Shown: piece after piece, positions 18,323 through 26,970 of the stretch
Position numbering within the stretch: the stretch's first letter is position 1
Layout: every line of letters begins with the position of its first letter
Source of the DNA: JBCBGF01 sp039820585
GTDB taxonomy: Bacteria; Pseudomonadota; Alphaproteobacteria; Rhodobacterales; Rhodobacteraceae
Direction of reading: 5' to 3'
Length of the DNA: 64,000 nt
NCBI GenBank assembly: GCA_039820585.1
Contig: JBCBPV010000003.1
Span: 30,796 to 94,795, forward strand
Notes under the pieces: model-generated
Told to the model about the DNA's origin: nothing
The model's input: the letters and a program-made list of their open reading frames with translations, nothing else
The model's database searches: none
Program-made: the position numbers and the translations under genes

Positions 18323-19251
18323 AACGCCACCCGATCCCCGCCCTTCAGATCCAGGATCTCCCGCGCCTCATCCGGTGTCGCGATCTCTGATCCCAGATCC
18401 TCGACTATCCGCCGGATCTTTGCGACCTGCTGGGCGTTCGATGTCGCCAACTCCCCGCGCTTGATGAACAGGCTGTCCTCCAGCCCCACACGCACATGCC
18501 CGCCCATCTGGCTGGCCGTCACAGCCATCGGGATCTGCGACGCCCCCGCGGCCAGGATCGACCAGCGATAGTCATCGCCAAACAGCTTGTCGGCGGTCTT
18601 TTTCATGAACACCAGATTGTCGATATCCGCGCCGATCCCGCCCAGAATACCCATCACGAATTGTACAAATACCGGTGCCTTGAACAGCCCCGTATCCATG
18701 CAGAATTTCAGGTTATAAAGGTGCCCCACGTCATAACACTCATGCTCGAACTTGATATCCTCAGGTGCCAGCGTCGTCGCCGCCTCGCGGATATCGCGAA
18801 AGGTGTTGCGGAAAATGTTGCCGTCCGACCCTTCGACATACTCCTTTTCCCAGTCGAACTTCCACGTGTCGTACCGCTTGGCCAGCGGGTGAAACGAGAA
18901 ATTCATCGACCCCATGTTCATCGAACACATCTCGGCGCTGAACGTCTTGGCAGGCTTGATTCGGTCCTGAATGGACAGCGTCAAAGACCCCCCCGTTGAG
19001 ATGTTCACCACCGCACCCGTGCCCTGCTTCACCCGGCTCAGAAACGGGCGAAAGTCGTCGGGATCGACCGAAGGCGCCCCCGTCTCGGGGTCCCGCGCAT
19101 GCAGGTGCAGGATCGACGCTCCGGCCTCTGCCGCCTCGACCGCCTGCGTGGCGATGTCGTCATAGGTGTAGGGCAGGGCATCGCTCATCGTGGGTGTGTG
19201 GATCGCGCCTGTGACAGCACAGGTCACGATGGTTTTGGATTGCTTCGCCAT
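18319..19251 (-). CDS. Beta-keto acid cleavage enzyme (BKACE, DUF849)
   Basis: 310 residues, family length. The zinc motif HLHARDP (His49, His51) and N-terminal TCAVTGAIHTP are characteristic of BKACE. The family condenses a beta-keto acid with acetyl-CoA, yielding acetoacetate and a new acyl-CoA; members act on 3-keto-5-aminohexanoate, dehydrocarnitine and others. The gene is last in a leftward operon with a Liv-type importer, and a 3-hydroxyacid dehydrogenase that could make its keto acid lies further upstream (23951-24877). It begins 4 bases after livM. Specificity cannot be read from sequence alone. Confidence 0.9.
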   Translation of the reverse strand: MAKQSKTIVTCAVTGAIHTPTMSDALPYTYDDIATQAVEAAEAGASILHLHARDPETGAPSVDPDDFRPFLSRVKQGTGAVVNISTGGSLTLSIQDRIKPAKTFSAEMCSMNMGSMNFSFHPLAKRYDTWKFDWEKEYVEGSDGNIFRNTFRDIREAATTLAPEDIKFEHECYDVGHLYNLKFCMDTGLFKAPVFVQFVMGILGGIGADIDNLVFMKKTADKLFGDDYRWSILAAGASQIPMAVTASQMGGHVRVGLEDSLFIKRGELATSNAQQVAKIRRIVEDLGSEIATPDEAREILDLKGGDRVAF

Positions 19252-19255
19252 GGGC

Positions 19256-20281
19256 CTAGCCTTTCGGTGTGTCGTCGGATGTCACGCGGTAGCCCAGCGG
19301 GAACAGCTGCAAGTCAAACCGCTCGCGCACAAAGCCCCACAGCCCCATGGGCGCACGCAGCATCACCACGATGGCCACCACGCCGAGGACGATCAGATAG
19401 GTCGTCCTCAGATCGGCCAACGTCTCGCGCAGGGCAAAGAACACCAGCGTGCCGATGATCGGCCCTTCGATGGTGCCGATCCCGCCGATCACGACGATGA
19501 AGATCACGAACGCCGTCCAGTCATTGACCGAGAACGCCGCATCGGGGGAAATGCGCAGCTTTTGCAGGAAGATAAGTGCGCCAATCATCGCGGTCAGCGC
19601 GCCGGTGACGACATAGACCACGAACTTCGTGCGCCAGATGTCGATGCCCAGCGACGCGGCAGCCAGTTCGTTATCGCGAATGGCCGTCAGCGCGAGGCCG
19701 CGACGCGAGCGCAGGAACAGATAGACCGACGCAATCACCAGAACCGCCGCCCCCAGCGCCATCCAGTAAGACAGCGACTCGCGGGCAGAGCGCGAGCCTG
19801 CGAGCGAGCGCACGATGCCGACGGGCAGCGAAGACCCAGAGCCTCCGCCCAGCGCCGATATCTGCGCAAATATCAGCCGGAACACCTCGGCAATCACCCA
19901 GGTGCCAATGGCGAAATATGCACCCCTCAACCGAAAGATCAGCGCGGCCACCGGAACCGATACAACCGCCCCCAAAATGCCCGCGCCGGCGATGGCCAAC
20001 AGCGGATGCAACCCGCCAAAGATCGTCAGCGCAAACAGCATATAGCCGCCGAACCCGACAAACGCCTGCTGGCCCACTGACACCAGCCCCGCATACCCCG
20101 CCATCAGGTTCCACAGGCTGGCCAGCGCAAGGTACAAAAAGATCTCGCCCATCAACCGCAGATCCGCCCGCCCCGCCCACCAGGGTGCCGCGATCAGCAC
20201 GATCAGGATCAGCGCCCCCAGCACCGCCGCGATCTGCGACGCGCGGGAGGCGCGCGAAACGGTATAGCCCGGCACGCTCAT
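19256..20281 (-). CDS. livM: Branched-chain amino acid type ABC transporter permease LivM
   Basis: 341 residues with about ten hydrophobic segments. LivM-type features are NLMAGYAGLVSVGQQAFVG, LRGAYFAIGTWV and the cytoplasmic EAA-like loop with RSRRGLALTAIRDNELAA. The start at 20281 is chosen because it overlaps the livH stop as ATGA; the frame stays open further upstream but only inside livH. It forms the membrane channel with LivH. The ligand is probably not a branched-chain amino acid, since the operon carries BKACE and a 3-hydroxyacid dehydrogenase. Confidence 0.92.
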   Translation of the reverse strand: MSVPGYTVSRASRASQIAAVLGALILIVLIAAPWWAGRADLRLMGEIFLYLALASLWNLMAGYAGLVSVGQQAFVGFGGYMLFALTIFGGLHPLLAIAGAGILGAVVSVPVAALIFRLRGAYFAIGTWVIAEVFRLIFAQISALGGGSGSSLPVGIVRSLAGSRSARESLSYWMALGAAVLVIASVYLFLRSRRGLALTAIRDNELAAASLGIDIWRTKFVVYVVTGALTAMIGALIFLQKLRISPDAAFSVNDWTAFVIFIVVIGGIGTIEGPIIGTLVFFALRETLADLRTTYLIVLGVVAIVVMLRAPMGLWGFVRERFDLQLFPLGYRVTSDDTPKG

Positions 20282-21141
20282 CCGCTGACCCTTGGGAACA
20301 GCCCGTTGGGACGGATCGCCAGCACCACAAGGAACGCGATATGCCCGGCCAACAATTGCCACCCCGGATCGATCTTGGCCCCAATCGTCTGCGCCACCCC
20401 CAGGATCACACCGCCCGCCAGCGTCCCCCACAGGTTCCCCAGGCCGCCAATAATCACCGCCTCGAACCCGTAGATCAGCCGCGCGCTGCCCGCCGTGGGA
20501 TCAAAGCTGGTGCGAATGCCCAAAAGGATCCCCGCAATCGCCGTCACCGCCAACGCCAGCGCCATCGCCAGCCCGAAGATGTGCCGCTTGTTCAGGCCCA
20601 TAAGCTGCGCAATCTCCTGATTGTCCGACACCGCCCGGAACGACCGGCCCAGCGGGGTGCGGTAGAAGATGAACTGCAACCCCGCGATTACGGCCACGGC
20701 TATTGCGAAGGTCAAAAGCGGTAGCAGGCCCAGCGACAGGCCCCCAACACTAACACTCGCCGTCTCCAACAGACCCGCATCCAGCTTCTGCGGATCCGCG
20801 GTGTACCCCTCAAGAAACAGGTTCTGCAGGATCACCGACAACCCGAACGTCACCAAAAGCGGCGGCAACAGATCGTCGCCCAGCGTCTGGTTCAGGATAC
20901 CCCGCTGCAAAACATAGCCAATCGCCGCCATCGTCGGCATCACGATCAACAGTGCCAGAAGTGGATGCATCCCCGTCGCCATAATCACCGTCAGCCCCAG
21001 ATAGGCCGACAGAACGATCAGATCGCCATGCGCAATATTGACCAGCCGCATTACCCCAAAGATCAACGACAGCCCCGCCGCGAACAGCGCATAAAGCCCC
21101 CCCAGCAGCGTGCCTTGAACGACTGCGTTGACCCAATCCAT
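20278..21141 (-). CDS. livH: Branched-chain amino acid type ABC transporter permease LivH
   Basis: 287 residues from the ATG at 21141 (MDWVNAVVQG). Typical LivH motifs are GGLYALFAAGLSLIFGVMRLVNIAHGD near the N-terminus, FRAVSDNQEIAQLMGLN in the cytoplasmic coupling loop and GLGNLWGTLAGG near the C-terminus. It starts right after the livF stop (21143) and overlaps livM by 4 bases, so the permease pair is translationally coupled. It pairs with LivM as the inner-membrane heterodimer. Confidence 0.93.
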   Translation of the reverse strand: MDWVNAVVQGTLLGGLYALFAAGLSLIFGVMRLVNIAHGDLIVLSAYLGLTVIMATGMHPLLALLIVMPTMAAIGYVLQRGILNQTLGDDLLPPLLVTFGLSVILQNLFLEGYTADPQKLDAGLLETASVSVGGLSLGLLPLLTFAIAVAVIAGLQFIFYRTPLGRSFRAVSDNQEIAQLMGLNKRHIFGLAMALALAVTAIAGILLGIRTSFDPTAGSARLIYGFEAVIIGGLGNLWGTLAGGVILGVAQTIGAKIDPGWQLLAGHIAFLVVLAIRPNGLFPRVSG

Positions 21142-21142
21142 G

Positions 21143-21850
21143 CTACTCGATCCCGAAATAGGCGTGGCTGATCGCATCCCGCGACACGGTGGCCGACGCG
21201 CCTTCCAACGTCACGCGCCCCTCTTGCAGGCAATACACCCGGTCCGACACCGACAGCGCCTTGGAGATATCCTGCTCCACAATTACCGCCGACATGCCCC
21301 CGCCCACGATGCCGGGCAGGGCGTCGTAGATCGACTTGATGATGACCGGGGCCAGACCCAGCGAGATCTCATCGAACAGGATCAGATCGGGGTTCGCCAT
21401 CAGCGCCCGCCCAATCGCCACCATCTGTTGTTGCCCGCCCGACAAGGCGGTGGACGGCACCGCGCGCCGCTCCTCCAGGATCGGGAACAGCTCGAACACC
21501 GCGCGCAAGGACCACGGCCCCGGGCGGTTCATCCGTCCGCCGATCAGCAGGTTCTCTTCCACCGACAAGGACGGGAACAACTGCCGCCCCTCGGGCACCA
21601 ACGCGATCCCAAGGGCGGCCACCTGATCGGCGCGCAACATCCCGATCCCCTGCCCGCGATACCGTATCTGGTCGTTCGCATTCGCCATCAGCCCCGCGAC
21701 CGAACGCAACAAGGTCGTCTTGCCCGCCCCGTTCGCCCCGATGATCGACAGCACTTCCCCCTCGGCCAGGGTCATCTCCACACCGTAGAGCGCTTGGAAA
21801 TCCCCGTAATGCGCATCAAGCGCGGTCATCGACAGGATCGGCTCAGGCAT
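21143..21850 (-). CDS. livF: Branched-chain amino acid type ABC transporter ATPase LivF
   Basis: 235 residues, the usual LivF length. Walker A is GANGAGKTTLL, the signature is LSGGQQQM, and Walker B is ILFDEISLGLAP. The start at 21850 (MPEPILSM) overlaps the livG end by 8 bases. It is one of two nucleotide-binding subunits of this importer. The gene is normal, in contrast to the damaged-looking N-terminus of livG next to it. Confidence 0.93.
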   Translation of the reverse strand: MPEPILSMTALDAHYGDFQALYGVEMTLAEGEVLSIIGANGAGKTTLLRSVAGLMANANDQIRYRGQGIGMLRADQVAALGIALVPEGRQLFPSLSVEENLLIGGRMNRPGPWSLRAVFELFPILEERRAVPSTALSGGQQQMVAIGRALMANPDLILFDEISLGLAPVIIKSIYDALPGIVGGGMSAVIVEQDISKALSVSDRVYCLQEGRVTLEGASATVSRDAISHAYFGIE

Positions 21851-22571
21851 CGACGTCGATCCCCAGATAGATCTCCTGCACCGCCGGGCTGGCCATGATC
21901 GCCTTCGGCTCGCCCTCGGCAATCATCTCACCGAAATCAATCACGATCAGCCGGTCAACGACGGCCAAAAGCGCATGCACCACATGTTCGATCCAGATGA
22001 TCGTCACACCGCTGGCATGGATATCCTTGATCGTCTTAATCAGCGACACACACTCGCTATCTGTCAGCCCGCCCGCAATCTCATCGAGAAGCAACAACTT
22101 CGGCTTGGCACACAGCGCCCGCGTCAGTTCCAGCCGCTTGCGATCCAGCAGCGTCAGACTGCCCGCAACCAGGTTCGCCTTGTCCAAAAGCGCGGTCTGG
22201 TCCAGCACGGCGATAGAGTGATCCTCCGCCTCATGCCCCGACAGCCCCGCCGCCTGCGTCGCCGCCACCATCGCGTTCTCAAACACCGTCATGCCCGCAA
22301 ATGGCTGCGGCACCTGAAAGCTGCGGGCGATCCCCGCACGACACCGCCGCGCCGCCGACATGCGCGTGATGTCCTGACCCAGATACCGGATCGTCCCCGC
22401 GTCAGGGGGCAGGGTGCCGGTGATCAGGTTGAACATCGTCGTCTTGCCCGCGCCGTTCGGGCCAATCACGCCCAAGGCCTCGCCCGTCCCCCCGCCATCG
22501 CTCGGCGTGTCGGCCCCCGGGAGGGCACCGACGGCTTTGCTCCGCCCGCCATGTTGCAGGATCTGGTACAC
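21843..22571 (-). CDS. livG: Branched-chain amino acid type ABC transporter ATPase LivG, N-terminus abnormal
   Basis: 242 residues from GTG at 22571; an in-frame TAG lies just upstream. Walker A GPNGAGKTT, Walker B LLLLDEIAGGL and the C-terminal LivG extension are normal. The signature region is LTLLDRKRLEL instead of LSGGQ, seen in some LivG-like proteins. Residues about 6-28 keep the spacing and flanking residues of LivG (SKA.GALP...GEALGVIGPNG), but the expected hydrophobic residues are replaced by Gly, Pro, Arg and Asp. Either this strand of the sheet is corrupted in the assembly or the gene is degenerating. The rest looks functional. Confidence 0.88.
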   Translation of the reverse strand: MYQILQHGGRSKAVGALPGADTPSDGGGTGEALGVIGPNGAGKTTMFNLITGTLPPDAGTIRYLGQDITRMSAARRCRAGIARSFQVPQPFAGMTVFENAMVAATQAAGLSGHEAEDHSIAVLDQTALLDKANLVAGSLTLLDRKRLELTRALCAKPKLLLLDEIAGGLTDSECVSLIKTIKDIHASGVTIIWIEHVVHALLAVVDRLIVIDFGEMIAEGEPKAIMASPAVQEIYLGIDVDA

Positions 22572-22590
22572 CGAAACTTTCTATGTGATG

Positions 22591-22621
22591 GGCCGCGCCA
22601 GGGCAGGGGCCCGGCGCGGCC
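22591..22621 (-). terminator. GC-rich hairpin between the ABC receptor gene and livG
   Basis: GGCCGCGCC at 22591-22599 pairs perfectly with GGCGCGGCC at 22613-22621, and an inner GGGC/GCCC pair extends the stem with one bulge. It lies in the 58-base gap after the binding-protein gene. No T-run follows. The position matches the other hairpins after receptor genes in this window and suggests differential mRNA stability or partial termination. Confidence 0.55.
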
Positions 22622-22629
22622 GAAGGCGT

Positions 22630-23910
22630 TTAGATCAGCTTCAATTCACCCGTCACAGGGATATCGGGCTGATCGGCATTGGCGACGATCTTCAGATCGA
22701 AGGTGTCGCCCTCTTTCTGCCATTGCCCGCCCACCAGCGGCGTCTTCGAGACGTTCTTGACCGGCCCGCTGGACCAATCAACAGTGCCCACGATGGTATC
22801 GAGGTTCGTGGCCGCAATCGCCGCCGTGATCGCCTCGTAATCCTCCAGGTCCTCGGCTCGCCGAATGACGTCAGCGGCCACCTCAAACAGCGCATGCTTG
22901 AACCCGATCGGCTGCGTCCACGGACGGCCAGTGGCGGCGGTGTAGCCATCGGCCAGCTCTTTCGCCGAGGTGCCGGTCAGCGACGAACTGAACGGATGGT
23001 TGGGCGACCACCACACTTCCGAGGTCAACCCATCGGCCCGATCGCCATAGCTGTCGATCACTGTGGGGAACAGAAGCGCCTTGCCCACTGTCACGACCTT
23101 GGGCGCGAACCCCTGCTGCGCCGACTGCGCCCAGAACGTCCCAAAGTCCGGCGGGATCATGACGCCCGTCACGATCTCACAATTGGCATCGCGGAAGGCC
23201 GCGATCTGGTTCGAGAAGTCATCCGACAACGGCTGATACCGCCCGGGATCGACCAGGTTGTACCCGTTGGCGGCCAAAGGTGTCGGCAAACCAAGCTCCG
23301 GATCGCCCCAGGCATTGCCGTCCGCGTCATTGGGGAACAACCCGCCCACGCTTTTCTCGACACCGCTTTGCCCCCAGATATCCAGGAACACGCCGATCAC
23401 ATCCTCCAGCCCCCAGAAGAAGTGATAGGTGCTCTGGAACCCTTCCGCCGGGTTGCCGTTGCGCCCGAAGAAATAGGGCTGCCACGGCGCGTCGGTGGTG
23501 ATGCAGGGCACCTCGTTGATCTCGGCCTGGTCGGCCACCGGGTTGGTGGTATCCGGCGTCGCGGCAGCCATGATGATGTCGACCTCTTCACCCAGGATCA
23601 GGTCGGCGGCCACTTCGGCGGCGCGGTTGGGGTTCGACTGGCTGTCGCGGGTCAGGATTTCAACCCCCCAGCTTGTCCCATTGTTTTCCAACCCACCCGC
23701 AAAGGTGTCCCGAATGCCTTGCAGGATGAATTCATCGGCCTCGGCAAAGCCTGCCAGCGGCCCGGTATTGGGGCTGACAAAGCCGATCTTCAGCATCTTG
23801 TCCTGCGCATAGGCCCGTGTGCCCCGCAGGATTGCCGGTGCGGATACGGCCGCTGCCGTGCCAGCGATGAACCCCCGACGGGTCGGGCGTGCAAAATGTT
23901 TGCGTGTCAT
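22630..23910 (-). CDS. ABC transporter periplasmic binding protein (LivK/Peripla_BP_6 type)
   Basis: 426 residues. A Tat-type signal begins the protein: TRRGFIAG followed by an Ala-rich core and A-Y-A-Q near residue 36. The mature protein opens with MLKIGFVSPNTGPLAGFAEAD, the usual LivK-like beginning. Tat export suggests that it folds, or binds a ligand, before export. First gene of the transporter set livK-like-G-F-H-M in the leftward operon. It follows the 3-hydroxyacid dehydrogenase gene by 40 bases. Ligand unknown. Confidence 0.92.
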   Translation of the reverse strand: MTRKHFARPTRRGFIAGTAAAVSAPAILRGTRAYAQDKMLKIGFVSPNTGPLAGFAEADEFILQGIRDTFAGGLENNGTSWGVEILTRDSQSNPNRAAEVAADLILGEEVDIIMAAATPDTTNPVADQAEINEVPCITTDAPWQPYFFGRNGNPAEGFQSTYHFFWGLEDVIGVFLDIWGQSGVEKSVGGLFPNDADGNAWGDPELGLPTPLAANGYNLVDPGRYQPLSDDFSNQIAAFRDANCEIVTGVMIPPDFGTFWAQSAQQGFAPKVVTVGKALLFPTVIDSYGDRADGLTSEVWWSPNHPFSSSLTGTSAKELADGYTAATGRPWTQPIGFKHALFEVAADVIRRAEDLEDYEAITAAIAATNLDTIVGTVDWSSGPVKNVSKTPLVGGQWQKEGDTFDLKIVANADQPDIPVTGELKLI

Positions 23911-23950
23911 GTCTTCCTCCCTTTTTCAGCCTGTTTGGCCGATATCTTGG

Positions 23951-24877
23951 TTAGTCGTCCAGAATTGTGTCCAGTCGTTTGAGATGTGTCCCGACCTTCG
24001 CGCGCACGGCATCCGCCTCCTCCGGCGTCCAGCGGCGAAACCCTTGACCCGAGGCCATGCCCAGCCGACCATCCGCGATTAACTGGCGCAAGTAAGGCGA
24101 GGGGCCTTGGCGGCTTTCCAGATCGAATAGCACATTCTCATGAATATCGAGCGTCAGTTCAGTGCCCACCAGATCGGCATTCTCCAACGGGCCCAGCACC
24201 GCCAGCCGCCGCCCGAAGCTCGCCTTCACCACATCATCCACCGCCTCAGCCGAACAGATCCCGTTCTCCACCAGACTGATCGCTTCACGCCAAAGCGCAT
24301 GCTGCAGCCGGTTGCCGATGAAGCCCGGCACGTCCTTTTCGACCATCACGGGCGTCTTTCCGGCGTGGGCGAGCAGATCTACCATCGTCTTTGCGGCTCC
24401 TGCGTCCGTCCACTCCGTCTTGATCACCTCCACCAGCGGGATCATATGCGGCGGGTTCCACCAATGCGTCCCCAGCGCGCGACCTTTCAGCCGCAGATCC
24501 TGCATGATCTTGGTGATCGGGATGACTGATGTGTTCGACGCCAGGATCGCCCCCTCCGTCGCATGGTCTTCCACCTCGGCAAAGATCCGGCGCTTGAGGT
24601 CCAGCTTCTCTGGCGCCGCCTCAAACACAACATCCGCACCGGGCACCGCCTCAGGCACCGTGGAATACATCGAAATCCGGTCGAGACAGCCCACAACCTC
24701 GGAACTATCGGCCCCCAGCACCGTCAAGCTATCCCGGATCCGCCCCGGCGCCGTCTTGATGCTATTCACATCCGGATCGGCCAGCGCCACCCGATGCCCC
24801 GCCCGCGCCAGCGTCAGCGCGATGCCATGGCCCATAAGCCCCGCACCGATCACCGCTGTCTGAAGGGGCGCCGCCAT
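23951..24877 (-). CDS. NAD-dependent 3-hydroxyacid / 3-hydroxyacyl-CoA dehydrogenase
   Basis: 308 residues. A Rossmann motif GAGLMGHGIALTLA (about 11-24) is followed by the catalytic-region SNTSVIPITKI and the His-containing HWWNPPHMIPLVEVI, then a helical C-terminal domain with VPGFIGNRLQHAL. The family includes 3-hydroxybutyryl-CoA dehydrogenase, carnitine dehydrogenase and L-gulonate 3-dehydrogenase. Because a BKACE lies in the same operon, oxidation of a free 3-hydroxyacid to a beta-keto acid is the likeliest role (inference). Carnitine dehydrogenase proper often has an added thioesterase domain, absent here. It starts 2 bases after the SDR stop. Confidence 0.88.
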   Translation of the reverse strand: MAAPLQTAVIGAGLMGHGIALTLARAGHRVALADPDVNSIKTAPGRIRDSLTVLGADSSEVVGCLDRISMYSTVPEAVPGADVVFEAAPEKLDLKRRIFAEVEDHATEGAILASNTSVIPITKIMQDLRLKGRALGTHWWNPPHMIPLVEVIKTEWTDAGAAKTMVDLLAHAGKTPVMVEKDVPGFIGNRLQHALWREAISLVENGICSAEAVDDVVKASFGRRLAVLGPLENADLVGTELTLDIHENVLFDLESRQGPSPYLRQLIADGRLGMASGQGFRRWTPEEADAVRAKVGTHLKRLDTILDD

Positions 24878-24879
24878 AC

Positions 24880-25674
24880 CTATCCCGCCGTGTATCCGCC
24901 ATCGGCGTACAGGATATGCCCGGTATAGAAGTCCGACGCCTTGGAGGCGAGAAACAACAGCGGCCCCGCCAAATCCTCGGGCTCCCCCAACCGCCCCTTG
25001 GGCACGCGGGTCAGGAACCCGTTGCGCACGGCGGTGGCCTCATCCGTGTCCTCGAACATCCACGCGGTCAGGGGCGAGCGGAACACCGTCGGCGCGATCG
25101 CGTTCACAGTAATCCCCGTCGGCCCAAGCTCGCACCCAAGCGCCTTGGTGATCCCATCCACCGCCGCCTTCGACGCGCAATAGGCCGTGTACCCTGCCGG
25201 ATGGCCCAAAAGCCCCCGCGCCGAGGACACCAACACAACCTTGCCGCCGGTCCCTTGCGCCTTCATCACCGATGTCGCCGCCCGCGCGAGCAGCCAGCTT
25301 TGCGTCACATTGGCATCCATCACCGCCGTGAACGTGTCCGGCGCCATTTCATCAATCTTGGCGACCTTGTTCATGCCGGACGCCACCACCAGGATATCCA
25401 GCGACCCAAACGCCGCGACCGCCGCCGCCATCATGTCGGCGCATACCGCCTCGTCGGTAGGACGCGCATTGATCGTATGCACCTCCGCCCCAGCCTCCCG
25501 GCATTCGCCCGCGATACTCTCCAGCGCCTCGGCATTGCCCGCCACCAGTACCAGCTTGCATCCAGCCCCCGCCAACACCCGCGCGGCCACCATGCCAAAC
25601 GCCCCCGACGCGCCGGTGATCAAAGCCGTCTTGCCCGCCACATCGAACATCTTCATCGGATCGGAAATGCTCAT
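24880..25674 (-). CDS. Short-chain dehydrogenase/reductase
   Basis: 264 residues. TGASGAFGMVAARVLAGAG (about 20-38) is the cofactor motif TGxxxGxG, with Gly in the first position and Phe in a usually Gly/Ile position. The active site includes Ser in SSARGLLG and YTAYCASKAAV with the Tyr-x-x-x-Lys pair. A C-terminal GGYTAG closes the family fold. It uses NAD(P) to interconvert an alcohol and ketone of the pathway intermediate. It overlaps the cupin gene by 4 bases (ATGA). The precise substrate is not evident. Confidence 0.9.
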   Translation of the reverse strand: MSISDPMKMFDVAGKTALITGASGAFGMVAARVLAGAGCKLVLVAGNAEALESIAGECREAGAEVHTINARPTDEAVCADMMAAAVAAFGSLDILVVASGMNKVAKIDEMAPDTFTAVMDANVTQSWLLARAATSVMKAQGTGGKVVLVSSARGLLGHPAGYTAYCASKAAVDGITKALGCELGPTGITVNAIAPTVFRSPLTAWMFEDTDEATAVRNGFLTRVPKGRLGEPEDLAGPLLFLASKASDFYTGHILYADGGYTAG

Positions 25675-26021
25675 GCCCGCGCGCCCCCCGGATAGGGCAT
25701 AACCACGAGCATCTTGCAGATGTGGTTGCTGCGGTTCTCGATCGTGCGCACTGTCTCGGGCGGGATCGTGCAGCTGTCCATCGGACCCAGCACGGTGTCC
25801 GCGCCATCAATGGTCACCGTCATCTCACCCTCGATCACGACATAGACTTTCTCGAAAGGCGTGGAATCCGGCCCAGCCCCACCACCGGGCAGAAATTGCG
25901 AAAACCCGATCCACTGGTTTTCCGGCCCGCCATCCTCAAACCCCTGCAACCGCAACCCCGTGACGCCCCAATGGTTTGGGGCCTCATAGGTCTCGGCCTC
26001 CGCAAAGCGCTTGACCCGCAT
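25671..26021 (-). CDS. Cupin domain protein
   Basis: 116 residues, a single small beta-barrel cupin. The first motif is weak around GGGAGPDSTPFEKVYVVIEGE and the second is LGPMDSCTIPPETVRTIENRS. Metal-binding His residues are largely missing from motif 1, so a binding or isomerase role is as likely as dioxygenation. It overlaps its neighbours by 1 base (TGATG, upstream) and 4 bases (ATGA, downstream), so it is tightly coupled to the cyclase-family and SDR genes. Confidence 0.8.
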   Translation of the reverse strand: MRVKRFAEAETYEAPNHWGVTGLRLQGFEDGGPENQWIGFSQFLPGGGAGPDSTPFEKVYVVIEGEMTVTIDGADTVLGPMDSCTIPPETVRTIENRSNHICKMLVVMPYPGGARA

Positions 26022-26857
26022 CAGAAGCTCTCGCCGGGCTCAATCCGATAGCCCTGGTCCTTGTCCATCATCGCAACCAACCGGATGATGCACCCATCGC
26101 CCCGATCCCAGTTCCACGGGAAGAACGCAAAGGTCACGCGCTTGCCCGTCACCCGGTCCAGATCGCCGCCGACATTCTCAATCCCCAGAATACCGTTCTT
26201 GAACAGCTTCTGATGCACCGGCTCCCATTCCGGGAACGCCTCGTCCCACGGAATGCCGCCGGACCATTCCAGATACTCCTGCTCCAGATGCGGCAGGATC
26301 GGCCCGTTCCGCTGCGGCCCGATCGCGGTCGCCAGCGGGTGGTCATTGGCCTGCGTGTCATGGCCCACGACCTTCACGCCTTTCTCCACCATCCAATCCG
26401 CGGCAGAGGGCACCAGACCGGGGCAATAGGCAAAGTAGTCGCCATCCTCATACTGCTTGTGCCAGCCGGTATTGATGATCAGCACGTCATTCTTGCGGAT
26501 CGCATGGCCACAGGCCTTCTCCAGATCATCCGCAGTGATCTGTTCCCACTTTTTCTTGGGAATACTGACCACGATGCCAGAGCCGAAGAAGTGGGGCAGG
26601 GGCACCTCGTCAATAAAAGGCGTCCCCTGCACCACATGCGCCGGCGCGTCGATGTGAGTGGTGACATGCATCGTGGTCGTGATCGTCTGGCTGAGAACAC
26701 CAGACTTCGCCATGTAGTGTTTACGCTCGATCGCGACATCTTTGAAATAGGGCCAGTTCGGGCACTGAAAGCCATAGCGGTGGCTCAGATTGACGAACTC
26801 CAGCCCCATGGCGTTGTCGTCATTGGCCTGGAATTCGATTCCGCGAATTTCAACCAT
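26021..26857 (-). CDS. Cyclase/kynurenine formamidase family metal hydrolase
   Basis: 278 residues, Pfam Cyclase family. The metal-binding motif H-x-x-T-H-x-D-x-P-x-H is present with His64, His68, Asp70 and His74. Related enzymes are kynurenine formamidase and isatin hydrolase, which hydrolyse cyclic amides or formamides. First gene of the long leftward operon (cyclase, cupin, SDR, dehydrogenase, Liv importer, BKACE). Its upstream region carries the shared 30-base element at 26931-26960. The ring or amide that it opens is unknown. Confidence 0.88.
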   Translation of the reverse strand: MVEIRGIEFQANDDNAMGLEFVNLSHRYGFQCPNWPYFKDVAIERKHYMAKSGVLSQTITTTMHVTTHIDAPAHVVQGTPFIDEVPLPHFFGSGIVVSIPKKKWEQITADDLEKACGHAIRKNDVLIINTGWHKQYEDGDYFAYCPGLVPSAADWMVEKGVKVVGHDTQANDHPLATAIGPQRNGPILPHLEQEYLEWSGGIPWDEAFPEWEPVHQKLFKNGILGIENVGGDLDRVTGKRVTFAFFPWNWDRGDGCIIRLVAMMDKDQGYRIEPGESF

Positions 26858-26930
26858 GTGGTCTTCCTCCCTGGTGATCTGCGTTTTTCAGCAGTGGGGC
26901 ACGCCGGTTCGGAACACGTCAACTAAAAAC

Positions 26931-26960
26931 CGCAATACAGTGCATTTGCACCGCGATGTG
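26931..26960. promoter_or_regulatory. Second copy of the candidate IclR element
   Basis: The block begins CGCAATACAGTGC and contains GCACC at the same spacing as the element at 16620-16649, matching CGCAATACnGTnCATnnGCACC. The right half is less symmetrical than in the first copy. It lies 74 bases upstream of the cyclase operon start, at a position suitable for an activator or repressor. It also sits just past the end of the monooxygenase gene, in the 113-base gap 26858-26970, which holds nothing else I can support. Confidence 0.55.
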
Positions 26961-26970
26961 GTACGATGAG

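Noticed and set aside
20282..20431. N-terminal extension of livM into livH
   Set aside because: The sequence upstream of 20281 is low-complexity Gly/Arg/Ala-rich, and the ATGA overlap with livH supports the shorter form.
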